Shown: in pieces, positions 15,994 through 24,388 of the stretch
How positions within the stretch are numbered: position 1 is the stretch's first letter
How the letters are laid out: each line of letters opens with the position of its first letter
From: an uncultured Bacteriovoracaceae bacterium
GTDB taxonomy: Bacteria > Bdellovibrionota > Bacteriovoracia > Bacteriovoracales > Bacteriovoracaceae
Assembly (NCBI GenBank): GCA_937952395.1
Contig: CALFYV010000235.1
Coordinates: forward strand, 1-43,992
Length of the DNA stretch: 43,992 nucleotides
Direction of reading: 5' to 3'
The notes under the pieces: generated by a model
Seen by the model: the letters and a program-made list of their open reading frames with translations, nothing else
What the model was told of the DNA's origin: nothing
Database searches by the model: none
Position numbers and translations under genes: made by a program

Positions 15994-16587
15994 ATGAAAA
16001 AATTAAGAATTGGTGAGATAACATGGGAGGCAGTTTCGGCGATCAGTACTGCAATAGGTACGGTTACCATCGTTTTATCATTACTCTATGTCGGCCATGA
16101 ATTAAAACAAAATACAGCTGCTGCCCGTTCCGAAGTTTTTCGCAACTTTCGTGCAGAGGTCGCAGATTGGCAGATGGCTGTAGCTTTAGACCAAAATTTA
16201 GCATCGCTCATCGACCGGACGTTTCATCGTGGAGAACGGCGAGCTGACCTTTCTTATGTCGAAGCTGTACAAATGGGTACTGCATGTCTCTCGCTTCTTA
16301 ATCTTTATGAAGCATGCTTTCTGGCAGGGCAGGAGAAAATTCTTCAAGAAAAAGATGTACAGTCAATAGTTTCATCATCACGCCTTTGGAATATTCCATT
16401 TGTACATGATTCATGGGCACTATGGCGCACAGAACTAGGCGAGGAGTTTGTGGAGTATTTCGAATCAATGTATCCGAACCTAAAAGACGTTCAACCAATT
16501 ATACTCACAAATGGGGTTGCTTTCCCTGGCCAGACGATCTCTAAGAAAGAAAATTTTGATAGCCAACCCACTAAAAAGGAAAAATGA
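15994..16587 (+). CDS. Single-TM protein, first of two near-identical copies
   Basis: The 197 residues begin with one transmembrane segment (ISTAIGTVTIVLSLLYVG, about 17-34) followed by HELKQNTAAARSE. This belongs to a widespread but uncharacterised family with a 'GAIAVVVSLIYVG.QIRQNT' N-terminal helix and a soluble helical domain of about 140 residues. It is a close paralog of the protein at 19553. The central block from the segment with ASLIDRTFHRGERRA to SSRLWNIPFV is almost identical even at DNA level, while the ends differ. It is preceded here by the decayed methyltransferase and followed by a DUF554 gene. The function is unknown; membrane anchoring is predicted. Confidence 0.75.
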   Translation: MKKLRIGEITWEAVSAISTAIGTVTIVLSLLYVGHELKQNTAAARSEVFRNFRAEVADWQMAVALDQNLASLIDRTFHRGERRADLSYVEAVQMGTACLSLLNLYEACFLAGQEKILQEKDVQSIVSSSRLWNIPFVHDSWALWRTELGEEFVEYFESMYPNLKDVQPIILTNGVAFPGQTISKKENFDSQPTKKEK

Positions 16588-16633
16588 AATCCCCAAATAA
16601 ATACTATGCCTAATATAATTAAAATACTTTAGT

Positions 16634-17368
16634 ATGGTTAAATTTCCAATAGGAACATTCATTAATATGGCTGCAATTGCCGTAGGAAGTTTCATTGGGT
16701 TAGCATTTCAGCAAACTCTATCGCTTAACCTTCAAACGATTATTCTCCAAGCATTAGGTTTAGGAATTATAGCTATTGGAATTCAAATGTTTTTGCAAAT
16801 TCCAAAAGGTTATTTGTTAGTTTTTATATTTAGTTTAATAATAGGGGGAGTAATAGGGGAAAGCTTCGATCTAAAATGTTTAATAGAGAATATCGGAAAT
16901 ACAATTGGGTCTAAATTAAATATTGGAAGCAAGCAATTTAATAAGGGCGTTATAACCGCCTCATTATTATATTGTGTTGGAGCCATGGCTGTAGTTGGAC
17001 CATTAGAGGAAAGCCTTCAAGGAAAACGGGAGCTGCTTATTGTTAAGGCAATAATAGATGGGTTTTCTGCAATTGCTTTAGCATCTATTTACGGAATAGG
17101 AGTCTTGTTTTCCATTTTCCCAATTCTAATATTTCAGGGAGGGATTTCACTTTTAGCACAAATCGCACAAAAAATTTTTATATCTGATGTAATAAGTTGC
17201 CTCAGCTCGGTTGGAGGTATTTTAATCACGGCAATTGGATTAAATTTACTCGGGATTGGTGAAATAATTATAGAAAACCTCCTTCCTTCCCTGCTTCTAG
17301 TAGTACCACTGACTTGGATATGGAGAACTTATAAAAAGTCTAAGATGCTAGTTTTTAAGAAAAGATAA
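16634..17368 (+). CDS. DUF554 family membrane protein (YqgA-like)
   Basis: The 244 residues are very hydrophobic, with six or seven membrane helices. The N-terminal FPIGTFINMAAIAVGSFIG, the central SLLYCVGAMAVVGPLEESL and the GKRELLIVKAIIDGFSAIAL stretch are the conserved blocks of DUF554/YqgA proteins, putative transporters of unknown substrate. It lies 46 bases after the membrane-protein copy on the same strand and could share its transcript. The length matches the family (about 230-245). Confidence 0.85.
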   Translation: MVKFPIGTFINMAAIAVGSFIGLAFQQTLSLNLQTIILQALGLGIIAIGIQMFLQIPKGYLLVFIFSLIIGGVIGESFDLKCLIENIGNTIGSKLNIGSKQFNKGVITASLLYCVGAMAVVGPLEESLQGKRELLIVKAIIDGFSAIALASIYGIGVLFSIFPILIFQGGISLLAQIAQKIFISDVISCLSSVGGILITAIGLNLLGIGEIIIENLLPSLLLVVPLTWIWRTYKKSKMLVFKKR

Positions 17369-17842
17369 TGAAACACTGGTGCGTATTCAGGTGCAAAATT
17401 TCCGATTTATTTACATAAGCAGAGTTTTCTACTCATTTGTGATATGAAAGGGGAAATTTGTTCTCAAACGCAAAAAAGTTATTCTTAGCACCTAATAAAC
17501 ATGGTATACACTTTAAGATAGAAACTACTAATTAAAGTCCTCAACATTATGCTGGACACGACTTTTAACATTATGAGTACGTTAATTTAGGAAAGTCTTC
17601 ACTTAGTCTATTATTTTTTGGTGTTCATCCTTTTATAGGATATTTTAGTTGGAGAAAACTATAATTTAAAAAAACAGTAAAATTGAATGAAATAGGTGTT
17701 ATTGTGTTGTATTGAAACACTCCCACTATACATAATATCAGTTTTCACCATTATTGTGTGGACGCCTTTTCTTCAATTAGGGTCAAATTATAAATCTTTA
17801 GGAGGAATAAAAACTTTATTTATCATTTATAGAATCTAAAAT
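17369..17842. other. Gap with a decayed reading frame
   Basis: One plus frame from 17459 to 17664 reads protein-like sequence with two internal stops (FSNAKKLFLAPNKHG..., then SPQHYAGHDF, then HYEYVNLGKSSLSLLFFGVH). It looks like a short decayed gene, not recognised. The remaining bases hold the presumed promoter of the methyltransferase. Confidence 0.35.
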
Positions 17843-18568
17843 ATGAACCAAGAAATTCGAGACGATAATGAGGTGAAGGCTTATTTTGATCGATGGAATG
17901 TGTATTATACCATAATAGAACACGACTATATGGCTCATCGCGGGATTCACGATTCTCTTCGCAAATCTCTTCAATCTACAAATAGAGAATCTTTCTCCAT
18001 CTTAGATTTGGGGTGTGGTGATGGGTTGCGTATCGCAGAAACGCTTAAAGGATTACCATTATCACTTTATATTGGAGTTGATCTATCTGCTGTAGCCTTA
18101 AAAGAAGCACAAAAAAACCTCGCTAATTTGCCGATTCAGTTAAAATTAGTTCAAACAGAGTTTGGAGAATACTTAACTGATATGGAAACTCCTAAAGTAG
18201 ATATTATTTTGGCTGGTTTTGCACTTCATCATTATACTAATGACCAGAAACTACAGTTTTTCGTCAACTGTGCGAACAAACTACTTGATAGTGGCTGTTT
18301 ATACTTATATGACGTATTTTGTAGACCAGGAGAAACGCGTGCGGAATATCTCGGATCATACTGCGATATTCTTAATAAGACTTGGGTAGCACTTTCACCT
18401 GATGAACGAAAGAGTACCATTGAACACATACACAGTTGTGATTACCCTGTTCAATACAAAACCTTGTCAAAATATGCTGAAGAAACAGGTTTTGTTTACT
18501 CCTCTAAACCGCTTTATGCAGATGAAAAAGGGTTTCATTGTCTTTATCAGTTTACTAAAAAGCATTAA
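17843..18568 (+). CDS. SAM-dependent methyltransferase (class I)
   Basis: The 241-residue Rossmann-fold methyltransferase has motif I ILDLGCGDGLR (about 53-63), the acidic loop YIGVDLSAVAL (motif II) and the motif IV-like strand DIILAGFALHHYT. This matches the Methyltransf_25/12 group, which acts on small molecules. The substrate is unknown. It heads a same-strand group with an HpcH/HpaI aldolase (183 bases on), a membrane protein and a 2OG-Fe(II) oxygenase, a set that fits modification of a keto or amino acid. A broken copy lies at 15476-15917, so this unit was duplicated. Confidence 0.85.
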   Translation: MNQEIRDDNEVKAYFDRWNVYYTIIEHDYMAHRGIHDSLRKSLQSTNRESFSILDLGCGDGLRIAETLKGLPLSLYIGVDLSAVALKEAQKNLANLPIQLKLVQTEFGEYLTDMETPKVDIILAGFALHHYTNDQKLQFFVNCANKLLDSGCLYLYDVFCRPGETRAEYLGSYCDILNKTWVALSPDERKSTIEHIHSCDYPVQYKTLSKYAEETGFVYSSKPLYADEKGFHCLYQFTKKH

Positions 18569-18750
18569 CATATATGAGAACCTAACAATGAGGACCCCGT
18601 TAGTATTTTTTATAATTAATGCATTATGATGTGATAAAAAATTATAGTCTATAAAACAAGAAAATCTTAAAACTTGACATCTTTCTAATATTAGTTGATA
18701 TGGCCTCCTGGAGTCTAAAAAGATATTGAAGCTACCAACTAACCTGATAA

Positions 18751-19524
18751 TTGAGTATGAGTATGATAAATAACTTTCGAGACGCCCTGAAATCACAAGA
18801 AGCCATGACAGGAGTATTGGTAACATTGCCCTCGCCGGAAGTGGTGGAAATCCTTTCCGAGTCAGGGTTCGACTGGCTTTTTTTTGATCTTGAGCATTCT
18901 GCGATGAGCTTTGAAACTTTACAGAATCTTCTCAGGGCTGTCTCCGACAAGTGCTTCTCTGCAGTTAGGGTACCAGAAGCAACCAATACATATGTTGCAA
19001 AAGCCCTCGATTCAGGTGCTGAAGCAGTGATTTTTCCTCGAATTTCAACTGTTGAAGAAGCAGAACTTGCAGTTTCCCTAAGCAAGTATCCGCCCCTAGG
19101 TAATAGGGGAGTAGGACTTAGTCGAGCTCATCGTTACGGGCGTGAATTTTCAGAGTATATCCAATTAGCTAATGATCGAGTCGCTTGTATCCTTCAAGTC
19201 GAGGATAGACTAGGGGTTGAAAATGTCGATTTAATTGCTGGTGTAGATGGCGTAGATGCAATTTTCGTTGGTCCGTATGACCTTTCGATGAACTTAGGTA
19301 TTCCAGGTGATGTAAGTCACCCAGAAGTAAAAGATGCCATTGATAAGATTGCATTGTGTCGGCGGAAAAACTTAGCACTTGGTATTCTATCACTGGACCC
19401 AAAAACTTTGGCCTCATACGCAACCCTTGGCTATTCCCTTCTCGCCTGTGGCTTTGATTCTACACTACTTGCAAAAGGGGCAGAAGATGTACTTCGTGAC
19501 TTTGCTAACGCTTCAAACGACTAG
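18751..19524 (+). CDS. HpcH/HpaI-family aldolase
   Basis: The 257 residues form the TIM-barrel of the HpcH/HpaI aldolase/citrate lyase family (4-hydroxy-2-oxoheptanedioate or 2-dehydro-3-deoxyglucarate aldolase type). Visible motifs are GFDWLFFDLEHSAMSF, KALDSGAEAVIFPRISTVEEA, PPLGNRGVGLSRAHRYG, the metal-binding Glu in LQVEDRLGVENV, and VDAIFVGPYDLSMNLG. These enzymes use Mg or Mn and pyruvate as enolate donor to make or split 4-hydroxy-2-oxo acids. It lies between the methyltransferase and the membrane-protein copy, so it probably supplies or trims a keto-acid intermediate there. The exact substrate cannot be read from sequence. Confidence 0.9.
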   Translation: MSMSMINNFRDALKSQEAMTGVLVTLPSPEVVEILSESGFDWLFFDLEHSAMSFETLQNLLRAVSDKCFSAVRVPEATNTYVAKALDSGAEAVIFPRISTVEEAELAVSLSKYPPLGNRGVGLSRAHRYGREFSEYIQLANDRVACILQVEDRLGVENVDLIAGVDGVDAIFVGPYDLSMNLGIPGDVSHPEVKDAIDKIALCRRKNLALGILSLDPKTLASYATLGYSLLACGFDSTLLAKGAEDVLRDFANASND

Positions 19525-19552
19525 ATTTATATTATACCTATAAAAATTAAAA

Positions 19553-20149
19553 ATGTCCGGAATGACTTGGGAAGCACTTGCTGCGATCAGTAGTGCAGTG
19601 GGTGCAATTACTGTCGTTTTATCATTGCTCTATGTTGGTTTTGAGTTAAGGCAACATACTGCTGTTGCCCGTTCTGAAGTTTTTCGAAACTTTCGTGTAG
19701 AGGTTGCAGATTGGCAGATGGCTATAGCATTAGATCAAAATTTAGCATCGCTCATCGACCGGACGTTTCATCGTGGAGAACGGCGAGCTGATCTTTCTTA
19801 TGTCGAAGCTGTACAAATGGGTACCGCATGTCTATCACTTCTTAATCTGTATGAAGCATGCTTTCTTGCCGGGCAAGAGAAAGTCCTTCAAGAAAAAGAC
19901 GTGCAGTCAATAGTTTCATCATCACGCCTTTGGAATATTCCATTTGTTGTCGATTCGTGGGCACTTTGGCGTACTGAATTAGGAGAAGAATTTGTAGAGT
20001 ATTTTGAGTCAATGTATCCTATTCTCAAAGATGTTCCACGGATTAAACTCATAGGAGGAGTTATATCACCCTCCAGTCAGCAAACCCCTGTGGAAGAGGA
20101 TTTTGATGACCAACCTACTGAAAGGAAAAAATGGAGTCGCCCTAAATAA
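19553..20149 (+). CDS. Single-TM protein, second of two near-identical copies
   Basis: The 198 residues are a close paralog of the protein at 15994. The N-terminal membrane helix (ISSAVGAITVVLSLLYVG) leads into FELRQHTAVARSEVF. Residues about 55-135 are nearly identical between the copies and also conserved at DNA level, implying recent duplication or gene conversion. The C-terminus here is more acidic then basic. It starts 28 bases after the aldolase and is followed 18 bases on by the oxygenase, so it is part of an apparent operon. The function is unknown; it may anchor or partner the pathway enzymes. Confidence 0.75.
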   Translation: MSGMTWEALAAISSAVGAITVVLSLLYVGFELRQHTAVARSEVFRNFRVEVADWQMAIALDQNLASLIDRTFHRGERRADLSYVEAVQMGTACLSLLNLYEACFLAGQEKVLQEKDVQSIVSSSRLWNIPFVVDSWALWRTELGEEFVEYFESMYPILKDVPRIKLIGGVISPSSQQTPVEEDFDDQPTERKKWSRPK

Positions 20150-20167
20150 ATACTGTATTTAATAATA

Positions 20168-20992
20168 ATGTGTATAAAAATGAACAGTTTTAATATCTGG
20201 GAAGGACGCAAAGATTTAACAAAAGACTTAGTTCGTTCTTTAATTAGGGGAGAATATGTAGCTATCATTGTGCGAGATTATATTACAGAATCTGACTGTG
20301 AACGCATTCAAGAAAATTTTATTAACCATCCAGGGATTCAACAACGAAAGGATATCCCTGCTGTAGAGATAGGTGCTAACTCTTATGGAGTTACAACCCA
20401 AGATTACTTTCTAGGCTCATGCCAAGTCATGGGGGATCTTTGGGATTTAATGACCGAAACATCCAACCCTGTAATTCGGGCTTTGACTGATTTTCAAAGA
20501 GGTCTCGATGAAGGAGTAGCCCTTCGACCAGCAATTCATAAAGGCTTCCTAGCATCTCCGTTTAGGGCTGTAAGTTGGACTGGTGGAAATGAGTCAGACG
20601 AAAATGAACTGGCGCTTGGTCTGCATGAAGATGTTTCGCAGCTTAGTGCTCCTGGACTTGAAGACTCAGAAATTGCTAAAATCATTGAACCAATTGCAAT
20701 TAACCTTTATCCTAGTGCTGCAGAAAGAGGCGGGGAGTTGGTTATATATGATATGAAGCCTAACGTTTCCCTACGAACTGAACTAGGCCTTGAAACAACA
20801 GGTTATCCGTATCCTAAAAATATTCTCAACGATATAGGTTGCCAATCTATCTCCCTTGATGATGGATGTCTTGTATTACTCCGAGGCTGTTACATTCATG
20901 GTGTCCGTCCATCCTTGGGAATCAAACCACGTATACTCCTAAACAGCTTCGTGGGAGCCATCAACGCAGATACTTATGTGTATTATACCTGA
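20168..20992 (+). CDS. 2-oxoglutarate/Fe(II)-dependent oxygenase-like protein
   Basis: The 274-residue protein has the jelly-roll oxygenase signature. HED in LGLHEDVSQL gives His153 and Asp155 as iron ligands. Distal His244 is in CYIHGVRPSLG, with Arg255 (KPRILL) placed to hold 2-oxoglutarate. The strand NLYPSAAERGGELVIYD matches the 'P....GGeL.i.d' segment of the family. Such enzymes hydroxylate, desaturate or halogenate small substrates. The presence of Asp155 favours a hydroxylase over a halogenase. A second Met at position 5 is an alternative start. It ends the methyltransferase-aldolase-membrane protein group and would be its oxidation step. Confidence 0.75.
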   Translation: MCIKMNSFNIWEGRKDLTKDLVRSLIRGEYVAIIVRDYITESDCERIQENFINHPGIQQRKDIPAVEIGANSYGVTTQDYFLGSCQVMGDLWDLMTETSNPVIRALTDFQRGLDEGVALRPAIHKGFLASPFRAVSWTGGNESDENELALGLHEDVSQLSAPGLEDSEIAKIIEPIAINLYPSAAERGGELVIYDMKPNVSLRTELGLETTGYPYPKNILNDIGCQSISLDDGCLVLLRGCYIHGVRPSLGIKPRILLNSFVGAINADTYVYYT

Positions 20993-21105
20993 GAAAGTAG
21001 GTTCAGGCTATATAAAAGCTTATAATGTTTTACTTGATTTTTTTAGTTGATTTCTATTTCCTAACAAACTGTTTTGAATTCCTATTTTCCTTATCATTTT
21101 AAACC

Positions 21106-21591
21106 ATGTCACAAGAATTTATTATTTCTTTATTTGCTCTAATCTTCTCCATTATTTCTATATTATGGACTATTATTTCAAATACTCGTCAAAGAAAAGA
21201 GTCTGCTATAGCTACTGGGTTTTCCTTAGTAACTAGTGCTGAATCTTTATTAGGAGAAATTCCATCTGCTTTAAAATTTCATGGAATCGATCAATCCGAG
21301 CTTGATGAAATTGGTATTGTAACTAAAGAATTTGCGTATTTGTTGGTTGGTTTATCGGGATAAGGAATTATCTCTCGTATTTATAGTCCTAAAAATAGTA
21401 CCCCGTTTCCAAAGAGATCGTATAGATATGAAATGCTGAAATCTCCACACACTCGTGCAGCATGGCCAATTTTAAAGAGAATTATTAATCCCTATCATGG
21501 TTCATATGCAAAAAAAATACAAGCGACTATTGAGATGATTGAATCTATTGAAAAATCAAAGAAAAATAATGACAAAGGAAATGATATATGA
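21106..21591 (+). pseudogene. Membrane-anchored protein interrupted by one stop codon
   Basis: An 85-residue frame (21106-21363) starts with a membrane helix (FIISLFALIFSIISILWTII) and ends at a TAA. The same frame stays open after that single stop for 75 more codons to a TGA at 21589-21591 (…IISRIYSPKNSTPFPKRS…, then …IQATIEMIESIEKSKKNN), giving about 160 residues in all. This is a single-nonsense pseudogene or an assembly error. The layout of a short N-terminal helix then a soluble helical domain resembles the duplicated 197/198-residue proteins but is not close to them. Confidence 0.7.
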
Positions 21592-21932
21592 TAATTAACA
21601 AGCTGATACCATTACACCTGTTACCCCATATGTGCTGAGCCTCTATTACACACTTTAATGAAAAAATGAGTAGTGGCGAAATCCTCTCCAGGTACCCAAG
21701 CATGTAAATACTCCAAACTTTTAGTGCTTAGGTACTGTGTAAAATGTTGTCATATCATACGTAAACTTAAGCAGCAACCGAAAAGAGAAATGCCTTCACT
21801 AATACTGAACACTTTAGCCAATAATGTTAAACCGCGCGATCATGTTTGACCGGGTTATGCTTATTCTATTCAGAATAAAAACTAGTATATTAGACTTTGT
21901 AACAAAAATTGGAAAACATCATTAATGCTATT
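21592..21932. other. Gap with a minus-strand fragment
   Basis: On the minus strand, about 21625-21755, one frame reads QYLSTKSLEYLHAWVPGEDF and on to …HMG before a stop. It has no start and a stop just upstream, so it is probably the tail of a lost gene. An in-frame TTG at 21909 could extend the next gene. Confidence 0.3.
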
Positions 21933-22379
21933 ATGCGGAAAAATATATTTAATGCCCACTTTTTACATCTGTTTCAATACCATTCTTATACTTACAATAA
22001 AGAAGAATCAAAAAATATTTTCACAGTATCGGGTGCCACTCATGTATACAGTGAAAGTCCATCTTACATCAGTGTAAATCTCGCTTTCTTAATTGCTATT
22101 GTTCAACCATTAGGACTAGAGAGTATCTGGATAAAAACTAAAGTTACTTTCGAAAACGAAGTTGTATTCACATCACTAGAACAAATCAAAAAAAGCCCAA
22201 CCCTTGTTCGTATAAATAAAATGAAAAATAAAGAAGTAGAAAAATGGCCTAAAGTGATTCCTGTGAAATTTCCAACTACAGGGTGTGGATTCTATGAAAT
22301 TGATTTGTATGCGGATGTAAAAAAAGATGCTTCATTTGATAAATGCCACATGAAAACTGTTGTAATGTATGTGGATTAA
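21933..22379 (+). CDS. Hypothetical protein (148 aa)
   Basis: This is not recognised. It starts at the ATG at 21933; a TTG at 21909 would add eight residues. The protein looks beta-rich: SYISVNLAFLIAIVQPLG, then a segment with VVFTSLEQIKKS and a C-terminal stretch GCGFYEIDLYADV. There is no membrane helix or motif. It is surrounded by eroded DNA and insertion-sequence remnants, so it may itself be accessory cargo. Confidence 0.45.
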   Translation: MRKNIFNAHFLHLFQYHSYTYNKEESKNIFTVSGATHVYSESPSYISVNLAFLIAIVQPLGLESIWIKTKVTFENEVVFTSLEQIKKSPTLVRINKMKNKEVEKWPKVIPVKFPTTGCGFYEIDLYADVKKDASFDKCHMKTVVMYVD

Positions 22380-22705
22380 CGAAGTATGTACATTCAGGCT
22401 CTGATTTTATATCTCTATTATTTTATTTCATATAAACAGCATTAATTTACTCTGCTTGGCATCGTTCGTGAGCGACCGGTCTAAACTATTGTGTTCAGTT
22501 TTTACGCATATCGGAACCGGGCAGGGGTTACACACCTTTCTCTTACCCTACAATAAAAATTCAAGAGCTGTGGGAGGGCCTAATACAACTCCTGAAAAAT
22601 AAGTGATTTTGTCAGCCAAAGTCTCAAAATCCTCTTTATATGTTAATTCTCACCAGAATTGGTTCTTCGTCAATTTTGGTGGAAAGCAGCCGTTGATTTT
22701 CGGCA
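22380..22705. other. Gap before the ISL3 remnant
   Basis: No gene is supported. GC-rich patches (around 22470-22520) resemble eroded insertion-sequence DNA and contrast with the AT-rich neighbours. Confidence 0.3.
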
Positions 22706-23050
22706 GTGGGGTATTTTCAAAGGATGTTCCGACAAGTACTTCTACCCATCTCAGACTTGGTTCACTTTCAGGCCTTGGATCAGCGAGAAGATCATTTTTT
22801 GGTAAGGCTTAAAACTGTTCCTCCCTACAGTAATTGTCCGGAATGTGGACAGCAAAGTTCTAGCAAGCATAGTTCGTACACTCGAAAATTACTGGATCTT
22901 CCCTGAGCATGGATACCGGTTAAAGTAAATTTATCGACAAACAAATTTTATTGCAAACAACCTTAGAACAGGATTCAACTAACCAAACCATTCAAAGCGA
23001 TTTACAGTGTACTTTTTCAATTGATAGCGCAGATTGTCCAGCGTTTAAAA
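22706..23050 (+). pseudogene. ISL3-family transposase remnant
   Basis: The frame from 22706 reads the N-terminal zinc-finger of ISL3 transposases: VPPYSNCPECGQQSSSKHSS, then YTRKLLDLP. A TGA then interrupts at about 22904, and WIPVKVNLSTNKFYCKQP continues past it to further stops. The pattern C-x2-C-G, H-S-x-Y-x-R and DLP followed by F-x-C is the family hallmark. The DDE catalytic domain is absent, so the element is dead. The DNA after about 23050 is featureless. Confidence 0.7.
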
Positions 23051-23254
23051 TCCGGGGCACTCAAATGCGTGGTGTCGTTTGCAAAATGTGATTTTGTGTT
23101 ATTTGTTTTAGCTTTCATTTTCGGTATTAATTAAGTTAATCAATACCTGCGTTTTTCACTTTTGTATAGTTTGAATAGTTTTTGATCTACTGAAATTGAT
23201 TTTTCGAGGGATTATTGTTATACTTTAAGCTGTTGAATAATCTTATTTTATCTT

Positions 23255-23365
23255 ATGGGCGGTAATATTTCTGAAATAATATCTATCATCAACGAAATTA
23301 TTGTACTTGGCGCAAGTACCTATGCTTTTTTTCGGGGATTAAAAAAAACACTACATTTTTTTTAA
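23255..23365 (+). CDS. 36-residue micro-protein, first of a tandem pair
   Basis: ATG at 23255 to TAA at 23363 encodes a hydrophobic helical peptide: SEIISIINEIIVLGASTYAF then a basic LKK tail. The next short frame (23405) encodes a homologous peptide of exactly the same length. Conserved positions are EIIS, (E/D)II, L, S, YA and LKK. Conservation of length and pattern between two frames in otherwise eroded DNA argues that they are translated. The size and amphipathic or membrane-like character are typical of type I toxin peptides or small membrane regulators. No antitoxin RNA has been identified. Confidence 0.5.
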   Translation: MGGNISEIISIINEIIVLGASTYAFFRGLKKTLHFF

Positions 23366-23404
23366 AATTATATGTGATTATTACAATATGCTTAATGGTT
23401 TAAT

Positions 23405-23515
23405 ATGCTTCCCTGGCCTGAAATAATATCCAATCTTAGTGACATTATTGCTCTTGCTACAAGTGCCTATGCTGTTTATGAGACATTAAAAAAAAATATT
23501 TTTTTGAAATGTTAA
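23405..23515 (+). CDS. 36-residue micro-protein, second of a tandem pair
   Basis: ATG at 23405 to TAA at 23513 encodes PEIISNLSDIIALATSAYAV followed by YETLKKN and a hydrophobic tail. It pairs position by position with the upstream peptide, sharing EIIS, (E/D)II, L, S, YA and LKK. The two genes are 39 bases apart and on the same strand, so they arose by tandem duplication. The function is unknown. Confidence 0.5.
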   Translation: MLPWPEIISNLSDIIALATSAYAVYETLKKNIFLKC

Positions 23516-23782
23516 AATTTCAAATCCTTGTAATTAATCAATTCTAAAAACTGCCTTCTAGTCTTGTAACCTTGCCGAATCCCGGTTCAAAATCAACTAT
23601 TCATGGAAGTTTGAAGTGGTGATAGATTTTTAGTATCTTGTGTTTCAATTCAGAGAGAGAGCGTAAAAATTTGTTTTCATTTTGTTTTCAGCGGTGCAAA
23701 CAATATTACCCTATAGGGTACTGCATTAATCATTGTGGTACTCTGTTATTGTATATTGAACACATACCCCCAAAAGGGTAAT
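23516..23782. other. Gap with short palindrome
   Basis: No gene is seen. A 14-bp perfect palindrome TACCCTATAGGGTA lies at 23707-23720, and a similar CCCC/GGGTAAT element follows at about 23765-23780. Confidence 0.35.
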
Positions 23783-24388
23783 TTATCTTATCAAATAATT
23801 ATCAATCTCATCTTCTTGTAAATAATAAATTGAGAAAATATAGTACCTTTTAGATTCTTTTAGAGTTAACCATACACAATCATTTGCTTGAACTAAAAAA
23901 TACCAGTTGCGTTCTTCTTCCTTTAATTTATTCTTAATCGTTTTTTCTTTTTCAAAAACAACTTTATATTCCTCCTCAATATCATTCTTCAACACCTCTA
24001 ATTCGATGGACGATTTAGGAAAGTAATTAACTAATCCTACAACTTCTCTTTTTAAATATTCTTCTTCTTTACTTCTATCATCACCCGGAAATATTTTATA
24101 TCCACGGATTTGAGTTATTAATATTGTTCCATCTTCCTGTTCAGAAAAAAACCCCGTATAGGGTTGATAATTTAAAGATAAAGTTTCCTTGATTTCAGCA
24201 GCGTCTGTAGGGAAATTTATCGTTTTTTCATCAATTTTTATTGTGCAGTCTTGTACGGGCAATATGCTACACACAAAAGAATAAATGAAAAGTAATAAGA
24301 GTATCATTAGACGATATTTTAAAATTCTTTCTGAGAATATATAAAATCTCAGTAAGAATTTAATGATTGAGTTAAAAAGGCTTAACAT
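23783..24388 (-). CDS. Membrane protein co-transcribed with the secreted lipoprotein
   Basis: This is not recognised. Residues about 27-46 (LMILLLLFIYSFVCSILPV) form a membrane anchor or signal. The following 150 residues are charged and Glu/Lys-rich, with a beta-rich DGTILITQIRGYKIFPG segment. Its start overlaps the stop of the upstream lipoprotein gene by seven bases, so the two are translationally coupled. If the lipoprotein's C-terminal domain is a toxin, this would be the natural candidate for its immunity partner; that is inference from layout only. Confidence 0.6.
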   Translation of the reverse strand: MLSLFNSIIKFLLRFYIFSERILKYRLMILLLLFIYSFVCSILPVQDCTIKIDEKTINFPTDAAEIKETLSLNYQPYTGFFSEQEDGTILITQIRGYKIFPGDDRSKEEEYLKREVVGLVNYFPKSSIELEVLKNDIEEEYKVVFEKEKTIKNKLKEEERNWYFLVQANDCVWLTLKESKRYYIFSIYYLQEDEIDNYLIR

